The notes under the pieces are model-generated. The model was not told the DNA's origin, made no database searches, and was given only the letters and a program-made list of their open reading frames with translations. A program made the position numbers and the translations under genes. This document shows positions 47,501 to 56,069 of a stretch of 64,000 nucleotides of DNA, in pieces (within the stretch, counting starts at the first letter, position 1; the number at the start of each line of letters is the position of its first letter). Source of the DNA: Pseudomonas extremaustralis (GTDB lineage Bacteria; Pseudomonadota; Gammaproteobacteria; Pseudomonadales; Pseudomonadaceae); the NCBI RefSeq assembly GCF_900102035.1, contig NZ_LT629689.1:310001-374000 (forward strand), read 5' to 3'.

Positions 47501-49772
47501 CGTGGTCTATTGGCCCACCGCGCCGGACGCCAGGAGCCTCAGTGAACACCCCACTCTGCAACAGGTTCGCGAGCACCTGAATAGCATTGGCGCCTTGCCC
47601 GATAACGTCGCGGCATTGGCCCGGCACGTCGCGCCCGGTTGGGCGTTTGAAGCCATCAATCATCGGCCTGGCGAAACGCCGCAGGGGACGGAGTTACTCA
47701 ATCCGCTGAATTTTCTGCCGGGTTTCACGCTGCTGCTGGGGGTCTGGCACGGCGTTGAGTTCGTGCGTTCATTCAAGGTCAAGCACTGGGTGCCCACCGC
47801 GCTGGTCGAGGAGATTGAAAAGCAGATCCTTGAGCAAGTGGCCAGTGACTCGCTGAACTGGCTGGCGCTGGTGCCCACCTCCCATTGCGATGCCGAGGCG
47901 CTGTTGTATCAGGCGCGGGTGCTTGATCTGCATCGTCACGCGCAGGCCAACAGCAACTCCGGCAAGACCCTGCAGAAGTACCGCGAACAGCGCCTGGCGG
48001 AGCAGAGCGATACCCGCCGGCGTGCCTTGCTTTCAATGGTCGTGCCGTTTTTTGGCTTGGGTAATCAGTTGTATGAGTTGCTGCTGACGTCGCGGCGTTA
48101 TCACCACAGCGGTGATGCTCGCGAAGCGGTGACGGTGGCGTTTGGCGTGGTGTTTCTGGCGGTCGACCTTTTGCTGATGTTTATACCGGGGCCCAAGCTG
48201 AAGACGAGCACCCTGGCGCGTCCGGGCCTGCGTTCGATGGGCGCCGGCCTGCATCGGCTGCAGCGCTCGAGCCTGTTGGAGTCCGGCCAGATCGCCGATC
48301 GGCTCAGACCGTCCTCAACGGTTACGCTGCTCAAGCCTTTGGAGCGCTTCAGGGTCCAGGGCACGCCGTCGGATGCCATTGCATTGAAGGGTGTGGGCGA
48401 AAGAGGGCTTTATGTGAAGAGTGGCGAGTTCTTTGTGGCGGGCGATACGCACCATTACCCGGTGTACCGACGCGCCGATGAGACGTTTTTTCGCCTGAAG
48501 AACAAGGACGCACCGGGGCAGGATGAATGGATCCTGACGCTTCATGAGTCCAGGGAGTGGCTATTGGGGGCGGATGCGCCAATGGCCGGGCCGAGCTCGG
48601 GCGTGCTCACCCCTTGGCGCGCGCCGTTGGAACAGGTGGACTGGCGCCCTCCCGCTGTACGCAGCGTGACGCAAGACCGGATTCGTCGGTCCACCGTGCC
48701 GACCCAGCACTGGTTCGACTGGCGCGTCCAAGGCCTCGGGGACTCGGCGGCGGGGACTCCGGTGTCCGGGGTATTCCATGTGCATCTGGAGCCGCCGGGG
48801 TTCCCCTACGATGTCATTTACCTGGGCCCCAGGTCCGACGTCGCGACATCCTCGGCAGGTGGGTATTACCGATTGCTGCACCAGGGCGAGCAGGCACCGT
48901 TGAGCGACATCGCGTTCATCGCCCGCAACGAACCGCTGGTCTCAAGGGCGAATGTGGACATCGAACGCTGGACCAGCAGCGCGCTGAGCGAGCAGCCGAT
49001 CCCGGTGACTCGCAGTCCGGCGGGCGAATGGCAACTGCATGCGCCCCTGTTCGATGGGCCGTTGGAGCCTTTGGTCGGCGTGGCTTTCCCGACGATGACC
49101 AGCAGCAGCCGAAAGTTCGCCGTGATCAGATTAATTGAGTTGGCCGATGCCTCCCGCTCGGTCACGGCCAGTCACCTGCTCAACGTGCGGGCGACGCTGG
49201 ACCATTGGTTGACGCCAAACCCGGTAAAGCTTGGCCAGACGGATGATTGGTTGCTGATGCTGCGGCCCATCCCCAGGCGCGGCGCGCATATCAACATTGG
49301 TTTCGAAGGCAAGGCGCCGGGTTTCACGCGTGTGGACTTCATTCCGTCTGCTGCCTTGGATGCGCGGCTCCGAACCGGCGGTCGGCAGGTCGCGGAACAA
49401 CGCAGCATTGCGCAACGAGCCGCCATCAGGACGGTGCTGGAGCAGCAGGGCTTCATCATTCACGAATGGAACCAGCGGCGTGGCAAGATATTGAGCCGTG
49501 AATGGGTGGTGACGCATTCCCGATCCGACAAGGTGTACTACCTGCGTGAACATTGGCTGGAACGCGGGTCAGTCAGGCTGGCCAACCAACTGACGGACCC
49601 GTGGATCAATGCCGGTATCAGGTCGTATCACACAACGACCCTGGCCGCGACGGTCAAAGCCGCGTTGGCGCAGCAACGCCTGGTCCGTATCGTCGCCGGT
49701 GTGCAGTGGCCCAAGGTGGGAAACCTGCCTCCCACCGTTTATTTCGTCAAAGTGAGCCCGCTCTCGCGCTGA
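44577..49772 (+). CDS. Very large toxin-like protein (dermonecrotic-toxin-like / DUF6543 type), function unproven
   Basis: 1731 residues from GTG 44577, which follows GAAGAGACCGCC; the frame opens 29 codons earlier with a TTG inside a terminator. No signal peptide. A long helical N-terminal part (RISLTRAP-like arginine-rich segments, GSWLTRQARWEELHARLF, EIIFASTAEGLAMNTALHQL) is followed near residues 1148-1210 by two hydrophobic helices (LLSMVVPFFGLGNQLYELLL and VTVAFGVVFLAVDLLLMF). After these, segments such as GLYVKSGEFFVAGDTHHYPVYR and GGYYRLLHQGEQAPLSDIAF recall the large DUF6543 proteins of Pseudomonas. Such proteins are thought to be secreted effectors. I see no catalytic motif I can name. 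It stands alone within the purine genes, 152 bases after hiuH and converging on the permease; no immunity or secretion gene is adjacent. Confidence 0.5.
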   Translation: MTSPTDPDVSDDDALTALRAQLTLRINSSPHPSRLINRLAVADLRCAESASGLTRLISRAPRVLRVIRAELRKAFDLDPDSVIFTEPRPPAAAQKVDSLTDRALRLMVLASVSINLNQYTALSFKDDPARRLPFTPLEALRRVIALNLFDRLAQAHTRYWQALVPGSWLTRQARWEELHARLFANQAFVARQVGELSSAGHAMAQALVDAPTAGQRQRAGERWASVQACALMWPGVGPRLMPIPGALHIYREGEPVGMPHVMYLPGGNRNFYEYPSFDQLQCGLVTLINGALFDDLWQCLPLRRRHEACEPGAYVAAGRGLPMSGDALAFSAHTVLEAQWDNELACAVSINLAQVFSRKRQPGVINAARFLAYIERARKHWLGKPRLRQLRRELQDWDQRRRRKEIIFASTAEGLAMNTALHQLKRYEKGLMTLLDPRDPGEDTPAVREFVALEDQCKAHGDTLLTLLQAEPLRLFEAAFWRERPSGQLKRATLFIHALSDLLRCEVQMQHRLKLIRTVDRDLLLEVLDTPLASKREGADTCVLSVLVGSESHAFHALHSVFAVTRTAAVSDPERRVPVVLCGFGQQGGVAAFSSLGALSRGVQASLGSRDGSLLWRYVERQKRQAVREQIAAQTLAVRYESIEGNPVLLALKRLLKGYVLLQGSDRVSNETHDTQLSRQLLAVELHEQLSAPVSDALIQARAHFDLVRKAAEAKKNLPQWLTDATAAQLNRFKHLQGHYLGNVFAFEERLKQRLPELHTFARERLIARLREDGLYPQVDIDTPFIELPDQVDGQFCGWESACTVGDRKELLTPSPTRKPLSLLQLALHNLDPQMLPTHWRFKYARYLQPAWKPLLGSRYLIDMVSSLDIGGQYEGLINREFYPPDAREPGVAPLLRRALRSAADADLYSAIRQGLTAHAQSLFKTAMAAHSPQDLQKNGHHVHLYAVHLAGHTLLHDRYIAGILVMHDRISQRCVVYWPTAPDARSLSEHPTLQQVREHLNSIGALPDNVAALARHVAPGWAFEAINHRPGETPQGTELLNPLNFLPGFTLLLGVWHGVEFVRSFKVKHWVPTALVEEIEKQILEQVASDSLNWLALVPTSHCDAEALLYQARVLDLHRHAQANSNSGKTLQKYREQRLAEQSDTRRRALLSMVVPFFGLGNQLYELLLTSRRYHHSGDAREAVTVAFGVVFLAVDLLLMFIPGPKLKTSTLARPGLRSMGAGLHRLQRSSLLESGQIADRLRPSSTVTLLKPLERFRVQGTPSDAIALKGVGERGLYVKSGEFFVAGDTHHYPVYRRADETFFRLKNKDAPGQDEWILTLHESREWLLGADAPMAGPSSGVLTPWRAPLEQVDWRPPAVRSVTQDRIRRSTVPTQHWFDWRVQGLGDSAAGTPVSGVFHVHLEPPGFPYDVIYLGPRSDVATSSAGGYYRLLHQGEQAPLSDIAFIARNEPLVSRANVDIERWTSSALSEQPIPVTRSPAGEWQLHAPLFDGPLEPLVGVAFPTMTSSSRKFAVIRLIELADASRSVTASHLLNVRATLDHWLTPNPVKLGQTDDWLLMLRPIPRRGAHINIGFEGKAPGFTRVDFIPSAALDARLRTGGRQVAEQRSIAQRAAIRTVLEQQGFIIHEWNQRRGKILSREWVVTHSRSDKVYYLREHWLERGSVRLANQLTDPWINAGIRSYHTTTLAATVKAALAQQRLVRIVAGVQWPKVGNLPPTVYFVKVSPLSR

Positions 49773-49844
49773 GAGAGTGGCCCCGGGATCAGGATCACCA
49801 CCCGCGCGGCACCGCTGAACAGCAGCCAGGTTTCCAGACTCCTT

Positions 49845-51191
49845 TTATAGAAAGACGAACTTGGCGATAAAGATCGCGCACAGCACCCACAGGCTGAGGG
49901 AAATCTCGCGGTACTTGCCGGTGCCGGCCTTGAGCGCCACATAGGTGATAAACCCCAGGGCGATCCCGTCGGCGACCGAGAAGGTCAGGGGCATCATGAT
50001 CGCGGTGACAATCGCCGGAATGCTGTCGGTGGCTTCATCCCAATGGATGTGGGCCATGCTCGCCATCATCAGCATCGCCACGTAAATCAGCGCGCCAGCG
50101 GTGGCGTAGGCCGGGATCATGCCCGCCAGCGGTGCGAAAAACATCGCCGCTACAAACAGCACGCCCACGGTCACGGCCGTCAGCCCGGTACGGCCACCGG
50201 CGGCGACTCCGGCGGCACTTTCCACGTAGCTGGTCACCGGCGGGACGCCGACCATGGCGCCGAACACGCTGGAGGCACTGTCGGCCTTGAGGGCGCGGGA
50301 CAGGTTGTCGATCTTGCCGTCGGCATTCACCAGCCCGGCGCGTTGCGCAACGCCCATCAATGTGCCGGCGGTGTCGAACATGTGCACAAACAGGAAGGCG
50401 AATACCACGCTGATCATGCTCACATTGAACACACCCTTCACGTCCATCGCCATCCAGGTCGGGGCCAGGCTGGGCGGGGTGGAGAGGATACCGTTGTAGT
50501 GCACCAGGCCCAGGCCCCAGCCCGCCAGGGTCACGGCGATGATGCTGATGAGGATCGCGCCGAACACCCGGTGATAGCTGAGGATCGCGATCAGCAGGAA
50601 ACACACGGCCGCCAGCAGCGGCGCCGGTTCATGCAGCGAACCGAGCTTGATCAACGTGGCCGGGCTATCAACGATGATGCCGGCGGTTTTCAGGCCGATC
50701 ACCCCGAGAAACAAGCCGACACCGGCGCCCATGGCATGGCGCAGGCTGACGGGGATGCTGTTGAGCAACCATTCACGTACGCGCGAGAGCGTCAGACCCA
50801 TGAACAGCACCCCGGAGATAAACACCGCACCCAGCGCGGTTTCCCAGTGGTAGCCCATGGTGCCGACCACGGTGTAGGTGAAAAACGCATTCAGGCCCAT
50901 GCCCGGCGCCAGGCCCACCGGCCAGTTGGCATACAGGCCCATCAACAGGCAACCCAGGGCGGCAGCGATGCAGGTGGCGACGAACGCCGCGCCATGGTCG
51001 ATACCGGCGTCGGCCATGATGTTGGGGTTGACGAAAATGATGTAGGCCATGGTGATGAAGGTAGTGAGACCGGCGATCAATTCGGTCTTCACTGTGGTGC
51101 CATGCAGGCGCAGTTTGAACAGGCGTTCCAGCCAGCCAGTGTGCGTCGGAGAGAGATCCAGCGTTGGGGCTTCGGATTTGCGGCTTTCCAC
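49845..51191 (-). CDS. NCS2 family purine permease (AzgA/GhxP-like)
   Basis: 448 residues with about twelve membrane helices. Start-region text RLHGTTVKTELIAGLTTFITMAY, then FVNPNIMADAGIDHGAAFVATC, QRAGLVNADGKIDNLSRAL and the SYVESAAGVAAGGRTGLTA motif identify the AzgA-like branch of nucleobase:cation symporters (hypoxanthine, guanine or adenine). Its place beside the urate genes and a promoter palindrome like theirs fit uptake of a purine base that feeds the pathway. The exact base is not decided by sequence alone. Confidence 0.9.
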   Translation of the reverse strand: MESRKSEAPTLDLSPTHTGWLERLFKLRLHGTTVKTELIAGLTTFITMAYIIFVNPNIMADAGIDHGAAFVATCIAAALGCLLMGLYANWPVGLAPGMGLNAFFTYTVVGTMGYHWETALGAVFISGVLFMGLTLSRVREWLLNSIPVSLRHAMGAGVGLFLGVIGLKTAGIIVDSPATLIKLGSLHEPAPLLAAVCFLLIAILSYHRVFGAILISIIAVTLAGWGLGLVHYNGILSTPPSLAPTWMAMDVKGVFNVSMISVVFAFLFVHMFDTAGTLMGVAQRAGLVNADGKIDNLSRALKADSASSVFGAMVGVPPVTSYVESAAGVAAGGRTGLTAVTVGVLFVAAMFFAPLAGMIPAYATAGALIYVAMLMMASMAHIHWDEATDSIPAIVTAIMMPLTFSVADGIALGFITYVALKAGTGKYREISLSLWVLCAIFIAKFVFL

Positions 51192-51301
51192 AGCGAGTAC
51201 TCCTCAAGCGTTTTATTGTTATGTCCAGCGCGCGGGCGCTGTGAGGTACTGGCGGGTTTGTTGACTGAAAGGTCAGGAACTCGCACGAAGCGAATTATGC
51301 T

Positions 51302-51349
51302 TTTGTATACAAAGAAAGCAAATAATGTTTTTTGTTTCGTGTACGAAAC
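51302..51349. promoter_or_regulatory. Two palindromes upstream of the purine permease
   Basis: TTTGTATACAAA (51302-51313) is a perfect 12-base palindrome with the same core as the puuE site. GTTTCGTGTACGAAAC (51334-51349) is a second, imperfect one, centre to centre 34 bases away. They lie 111-158 bases before the permease start; the rest of this 271-base gap is a REP pair. Confidence 0.55.
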
Positions 51350-51368
51350 AGATGAAGGGCAACCCACC

Positions 51369-51466
51369 GTAGGAGCGAGCTTGCTCGCGAAAAACCCGAG
51401 AGCGCTGCGGGGTATCAGATTCCCCGCGTTATCGTTGACGCTTTTCGCGAGCAAGCTCGCTCCTAC
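51369..51466. repeat. REP pair overlapping the marR stop codon (REPIN)
   Basis: GTAGGAGCGAGCTTGCTCGC from 51369 and an inverted copy at 51444-51466. The last REP bases GTAG (minus strand) include the TAG stop of the marR gene at 51465-51463. Confidence 0.85.
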
Positions 51467-51897
51467 ATTTTTGCGCACAGCGCCTGGTTGACGGCCAGCC
51501 AGCCGTTCACCGCATCTTCCCCTGCCTCACTGAACGCGCGCTGCAACAGCTTCACCTGTTCGCGGCGCAGCGACTGTTCGAAACGCAGGCCTTCTTCGCT
51601 GAGTTCCAGCAGGCGTTTGCGCTTGTCGGTCTCGGACGCCACGCTGTTGACCAGGTGCATTTCCTGCAACTGACGCAGCGGCATGTTCAGTGCCTGTTTG
51701 CTCACGCCGAGCAATTCCAGCAACTCCTTGACGCTCAAGGCCGGGTAGCGCGCGATAAAAAACACGATGCGCTGGTGCACCCGGCTCAGGCCACGTCGCT
51801 CAAGCATTTCGTCGGCCTTGGCGGTGAACGCCTGATAACCGAAGAAGAAGGCTTCCATGGCTTGTTGCTGGCTGCTCTGGTTTTTAAGGTCAAGCAT
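51463..51897 (-). CDS. MarR family regulator
   Basis: 144 residues from ATG 51897. The winged helix-turn-helix is seen from HQRIVFFIARYPALSVKELL through LGVSKQALNMPLRQLQEM to the wing VNSVASETDKRKRLLELSEEG. It is divergent from an aminotransferase-GST pair, with repeats in the 81-base gap, so it most likely controls them and itself. The stop codon TAG lies within a REP element, so the last residues AKM end exactly at the repeat. Ligand unknown. Confidence 0.88.
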   Translation of the reverse strand: MLDLKNQSSQQQAMEAFFFGYQAFTAKADEMLERRGLSRVHQRIVFFIARYPALSVKELLELLGVSKQALNMPLRQLQEMHLVNSVASETDKRKRLLELSEEGLRFEQSLRREQVKLLQRAFSEAGEDAVNGWLAVNQALCAKM

Positions 51898-51898
51898 A

Positions 51899-51949
51899 TT
51901 GACGTATCTACTCAAGCTGTCGTAATTTCGGTCAACCAGTTTGACGTAT
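51899..51949. promoter_or_regulatory. Repeats in the marR/aminotransferase divergent promoter
   Basis: TTGACGTAT occurs at 51899-51907 and 51941-51949. The second copy also forms GTCAA-CCAGT-TTGAC (51931-51945), a five-base inverted repeat. These are plausible operator half-sites for the MarR protein, which usually binds such palindromes. Confidence 0.5.
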
Positions 51950-51978
51950 TTACCACAGGCTTTGCTACCGGTGACCTT

Positions 51979-53145
51979 ATGGCCTTCTCTGAACGTGTTA
52001 CGCGCCTCAAAAGCTCCCTGATCCGTGAAATCCTCGCAGCGGCCCAGCGCCCGGAAGTGATGTCGTTCGCCGGCGGCCTGCCGGCCGAAGCCATGCTGCC
52101 CGCGTTGAATTGGGACGCCATGCCATTGAACATCGGCCAATACGGCATGAGCGAAGGCGAGCCACAGTTGCGTGAACTGCTCGCCGCCGAGGCCCGCGCC
52201 CTGGGCGTGCCGTGCCAGGCCAGCCAGGTGCTGGTGGTCAGCGGTTCCCAGCAAACCCTGGACCTGGCGGCCAAGCTGTACCTCGACAAAGGCACCAAAA
52301 TCATGCTGGAAGGCCCGACCTACCTGGCCGCGTTGCAGATCTTCCAGCTGTTCGGCGCCGATTGCCTCACCGTGCAACTGGAGGCCGACGGCCCTGACCT
52401 GGCCAGCCTGCGTGCCAATCTCGAACGCCATCGCCCGGCGTTCATCTACCTGATCCCGACGTTCCAGAACCCGTCGGCCGTGCGCTACAGCGAAGCCAAG
52501 CGCGAAGCCGTCGCGGCCTTGCTCGACGAGTTCGGCGTGACCCTGATCGAAGACGAACCCTACCGCGAGCTGACCTTCGACGGCGGCAGTGCCAAGCCCA
52601 TCGTCGGACGCCTGAAAAAAGCCAGTTGGATCTATACCGGCACGGTCTCCAAGACCCTGCTGCCGGGCCTGCGCGTGGGGTACCTGATCGCCAGCCCGGA
52701 CCTGTTCCCGCACCTGCTCAAGCTCAAGCAGTCGGCCGACCTGCACACCAACCGCGTCGGCCAGTGGCAGGCGATGCAGTGGATCGGCACCGAGCAATAC
52801 CAGCAACACCTGGTGCAACTGCGCAGTTTTTACCGCGAGCGCCGCGATGCTTTCCAGGCCGCGCTGGAGCGTCACTTCAGCGACCTGGCCGACTGGCAGG
52901 TGCCCCAGGGCGGATTATTCTTCTGGCTGACCTTGAAACAGCCGCTCGATACCCGCACCTTGTTGGCTCCTGCGCTCGATCAGGACGTCGCGTTCATGCC
53001 CGGTGAACCGTTCTTTTCCGAGCCGGACCAGCACCTTGGCTCACTGCGGCTCAATTTCAGCCATATCGACCCGTCCCGTCTGGACGAAGGTCTCAAGCGC
53101 CTGGCCGCAGTGGTCCGTCAAGCACAGCACACGCAAGCGGCATAA
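51979..53145 (+). CDS. PLP-dependent aminotransferase, class I/II (2-aminoadipate transaminase-like)
   Basis: 388 residues from ATG 51979. MSFAGGLPAEAMLP at the N-terminus and LVVSGSQQTLDLAAKLY, FIYLIPTFQNPSAVRYS, LIEDEPYRELTFDG and the PLP lysine in YTGTVSKTLLPGLRVGYLI near residue 226 place it with the MocR-type aminotransferases without a DNA-binding domain (LysN/ARO8 group). The amino acid used is uncertain. A glutathione transferase gene follows after 10 bases, so the two form an operon facing a MarR regulator. Confidence 0.88.
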   Translation: MAFSERVTRLKSSLIREILAAAQRPEVMSFAGGLPAEAMLPALNWDAMPLNIGQYGMSEGEPQLRELLAAEARALGVPCQASQVLVVSGSQQTLDLAAKLYLDKGTKIMLEGPTYLAALQIFQLFGADCLTVQLEADGPDLASLRANLERHRPAFIYLIPTFQNPSAVRYSEAKREAVAALLDEFGVTLIEDEPYRELTFDGGSAKPIVGRLKKASWIYTGTVSKTLLPGLRVGYLIASPDLFPHLLKLKQSADLHTNRVGQWQAMQWIGTEQYQQHLVQLRSFYRERRDAFQAALERHFSDLADWQVPQGGLFFWLTLKQPLDTRTLLAPALDQDVAFMPGEPFFSEPDQHLGSLRLNFSHIDPSRLDEGLKRLAAVVRQAQHTQAA

Positions 53146-53155
53146 GGGGAGCCCC

Positions 53156-53758
53156 ATGTACAAGGTTTATGGCGATTACAAGTCGGGCAACTGCTACAAG
53201 GTCAAATTGATGCTCAACCTGCTGGGCATCCCGTACCAGTGGGTGGATGTGGACATCCTCAACGGTGATACCCAGACCCCTGAATTCCTGGCCAAAAACC
53301 CCAACGGCAAGATCCCGGTGCTGGAACTGGATGACGGCACGTGCTTGTGGGAATCCAACGCGATCCTCAACTTCCTCGCCGATGGCAGTGAGTTCCTGCC
53401 CACCGAACCACGCCTACGTACCCAAGTGCTGCAATGGCAGTTCTTCGAGCAGTACAGCCACGAGCCGTACATTGCGGTGGCGCGGTTTATCCAGCTGTAC
53501 TTGGGCATGCCGGAGGATCGCCTCGACGAATACAAAACCTCCCACAAGGGCGGCTACAAGGCGTTGAGAGTGATGGAGCGCCAGTTGCAAAGCACACCGT
53601 ACCTGGTGGGCGAGCAGTATTCGATTGCGGATATCGCGTTGTATGCCTACACCCATGTGGCCCATGAGGGCGGTTTTGACTTGACGCCTTACCCAGCGGT
53701 GCAAGCCTGGTTGAAGCGCGTGGCCAGCCATCCCAAGCATGTGGCCATGCTCGACTGA
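53156..53758 (+). CDS. Glutathione S-transferase
   Basis: 200 residues from ATG 53156 with AAGGGGAG upstream. The N-terminal thioredoxin-like domain has YKSGNCYKVKLML with a possible catalytic Ser/Cys, NPNGKIPVLELDDG and ESNAILNFLA for glutathione binding. The C-terminal helical domain has VGEQYSIADIALYAYTHVA. General detoxification or thiol chemistry; substrate unknown. The frame runs upstream through the end of the aminotransferase gene and is not real there. Confidence 0.92.
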   Translation: MYKVYGDYKSGNCYKVKLMLNLLGIPYQWVDVDILNGDTQTPEFLAKNPNGKIPVLELDDGTCLWESNAILNFLADGSEFLPTEPRLRTQVLQWQFFEQYSHEPYIAVARFIQLYLGMPEDRLDEYKTSHKGGYKALRVMERQLQSTPYLVGEQYSIADIALYAYTHVAHEGGFDLTPYPAVQAWLKRVASHPKHVAMLD

Positions 53759-53767
53759 CTCCCACAG

Positions 53768-54664
53768 TTAGCTCAATGGGGTGCCGGATAATTCGTCACG
53801 CAGCCAATCGAAACAACGCTGTGCCGCCGGGCTCAGCCCCATCCCGCGGCGACTGATCAAGCCGATCTCCCGGTTCACGCCGGGATGATCGATATGGATA
53901 CGCTGCAATCCCTCCAGGCTGTCCGCCGCCGACTCCGGCAGCACACTGATCCCCAGCCCCTGGCGCACCAGCGCCAGCACCGTCGACATGTAGTTGGCCT
54001 CCATGCCGGCGTTCATCGTCAGTCGCGTCTGATCGAACAACCCATCCACCTGCTCGCGCACGCTGCTGTCGCGCCCGGTGAGGATGATCGGCTGGTCGGC
54101 CAGTTGCGCCAGGGTCAGTTGGCGATGGCGGGCGAAGGGATGATCCAGGGGCACGAAGGCACATAGTCGATCATTGAGCACCGGCACGAATTCCAGCCCG
54201 TGGCTGAGGCGTGCGCGCACGCCGATGCCGAAATCCACATCGCCCGCCCGCACCTGGGCGTGAATGCGATGGGCCACCAGGTCCTGCAAACGCACTTCAA
54301 TCCCGGCGAAACGCTCGCGAAACAAGCGCAGCGCCGGGGGCAGGACTCCGGCGCACACCGAGGGCAGGGCGGCAATAGTGACCACGCCCCGGCGCAAGGC
54401 GGCCAGGTCGCGGGAGCCGGTGACGATGTTGTCCAAGTCCAGCAGCAGTTTTTCCATCGGCCCACGGGCTTCCTGGCCGGCGGCGGTGAGGCTCACATGA
54501 CGCGGGCTGCGGTCGAGCAGGGCGACGCCGAGCCATTCTTCCAATTGCTGGACTTGCACGGTCAGTGCCGAGGGCGACAGGTGCAGCTCGCTGGCGGCCT
54601 TGGTGAAACTGCCCGTGCGGGCGACCGCGAGAAAGGCCTGGATATGCTGGATCGAATTCTTCAT
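53768..54664 (-). CDS. LysR family transcriptional regulator
   Basis: 298 residues from ATG 54664. The N-terminal helix-turn-helix reads IQHIQAFLAVARTGSFTKAA then LHLSPSALTVQVQQLEEWLG; the effector domain has LAALRRGVVTIAALPSVCAG, GDVDFGIGVRA and GLGISVLPESAA. It is divergent from the CitMHS transporter and split AtuA-like genes (111-base gap), the normal place for a LysR activator of that operon. The effector is probably the transported carboxylate. Confidence 0.92.
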   Translation of the reverse strand: MKNSIQHIQAFLAVARTGSFTKAASELHLSPSALTVQVQQLEEWLGVALLDRSPRHVSLTAAGQEARGPMEKLLLDLDNIVTGSRDLAALRRGVVTIAALPSVCAGVLPPALRLFRERFAGIEVRLQDLVAHRIHAQVRAGDVDFGIGVRARLSHGLEFVPVLNDRLCAFVPLDHPFARHRQLTLAQLADQPIILTGRDSSVREQVDGLFDQTRLTMNAGMEANYMSTVLALVRQGLGISVLPESAADSLEGLQRIHIDHPGVNREIGLISRRGMGLSPAAQRCFDWLRDELSGTPLS

Positions 54665-54775
54665 TTTGTTTTTCCGAACGCGAGCGGGTGAATATTCAAA
54701 TTTACAAAGAGTAACGCGCTTCCAATACTCCAGGGAAAACAATAACCGGCCGCCAAGGCCGCTCTGGAGTAACCC

Positions 54776-56068
54776 ATGCTCGCAACCCTGGGCGTCATTA
54801 CCATCCTGTGCCTGCTCGCTGCCGTCATGAGCAAACGCCTCTCGCCGCTGGTGGCCCTGATTGCCTTGCCGATCATCGCCGCGCTGCTCGGTGGGTTCGG
54901 CCTGCAAACCAGCGCCTTCATCATTACCGGGATCAAGAACGTCGCCCCGGTGGTGGGCATGTTTGTGTTCGCGATCCTGTTTTTCGGGATCATGACCGAT
55001 GCCGGCATGCTGGATCCCATCATTGATCGCATCCTGCGCACGGTAGGAACGCGTCCTACGCGGATTGTCGTCGGTACCGCGACCCTGGCCCTGCTGGTGC
55101 ATTTGGACGGCTCCGGCGCGGTGACCTTTCTGGTGACGGTGCCGGCGATGCTGCCGCTGTATACGCGGCTGGGCATCGACAAGCGCATCCTCGCCTGCGT
55201 CTGCGCCCTGGCCGCCGGGGTCAACTTCCTACCATGGACCGGCCCCGTGCTGCGCTCGTCGGCGGCGTTGCATGTGCCGGTGGCGGACCTGTTCCAGCCG
55301 CTGATCCCGGTGCAGATCGTTGGCCTTATCTTCGTTTTCGCCTGCGCCTGGTGGCTCGGCCGCCGTGAAGAAAAACGCCTGGGCCTGGGCGCCGGCTCGA
55401 CGGTCGACGCCGTGCCGCAACGGGTGCTCAGCGACGACGACATCAAGCTGCGTCGCCCACGGCTGTTCTGGGTCAACCTGATCCTCACCGTGCTGGTGAT
55501 GGTGGTGATGATCGCCGGCTGGGTCGATCCGGTGGTGATGTTCATGCTCGGCACCGTGGCGGCGCTGTGCATCAATTACCCGAACGTGGACGCCCAGCGC
55601 GCCCGCATCGACGCCCATGCGAAAACCGCCCTGACCATGGCCAGCATCCTGCTCGCCGCCGGCGTGTTCACCGGCATCATGCAAGGCACCGGCATGCTCA
55701 AGGCGATTGCCGAAGTGGCGGTGGCGCAGATTCCGGCCGGCCATGGCAAGTTGATCCCGGCGGTGGTGGGCTTTATTTCCATGCCGCTGAGCATGCTGTT
55801 CGACCCCGATTCCTACTATTTCGGCGTGATGCCGGTGATCGCCGAAGTCGGCAAGGCCCTGGGCGTCGACCCGCTGCAAGTGGCCCAGGCCTCGTTGCTG
55901 GGCGTGCACACCACTGGCTTCCCGGTCAGCCCGCTGACCCCCGCGACCTTCCTGTTGGTGGGCCTGTGCAAGATCGAATTGGCCGATCACCAGCGCTTCA
56001 CCATCCCTTTTCTGTTTGCCGCGTCGGTGTTGATGACCCTGACGGCATTGCTCCTGGGAGTGTTTTGA
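54776..56068 (+). CDS. CitMHS family carboxylate transporter
   Basis: 430 residues with about twelve membrane helices. The start MLATLGVITILCLLAAVMSK, the segment LVHLDGSGAVTFLVTVPAML and the C-terminal DPDSYYFGVMPVIAEVGKAL with VHTTGFPVSPLTPATFLLVG are typical of CitMHS (citrate-metal:proton or related symporters). The partners are two AtuA-like proteins, which suggests a branched or hydroxylated organic acid rather than citrate itself. One base separates its stop from the next gene. Confidence 0.88.
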   Translation: MLATLGVITILCLLAAVMSKRLSPLVALIALPIIAALLGGFGLQTSAFIITGIKNVAPVVGMFVFAILFFGIMTDAGMLDPIIDRILRTVGTRPTRIVVGTATLALLVHLDGSGAVTFLVTVPAMLPLYTRLGIDKRILACVCALAAGVNFLPWTGPVLRSSAALHVPVADLFQPLIPVQIVGLIFVFACAWWLGRREEKRLGLGAGSTVDAVPQRVLSDDDIKLRRPRLFWVNLILTVLVMVVMIAGWVDPVVMFMLGTVAALCINYPNVDAQRARIDAHAKTALTMASILLAAGVFTGIMQGTGMLKAIAEVAVAQIPAGHGKLIPAVVGFISMPLSMLFDPDSYYFGVMPVIAEVGKALGVDPLQVAQASLLGVHTTGFPVSPLTPATFLLVGLCKIELADHQRFTIPFLFAASVLMTLTALLLGVF

Positions 56069-56069
56069 G

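Noticed and set aside
50043..51491. 482-codon open frame opposite the purine permease
   Set aside because: Gln/His/Gly-rich shadow; it also runs through promoter palindromes and a REP pair, which no real gene here does.
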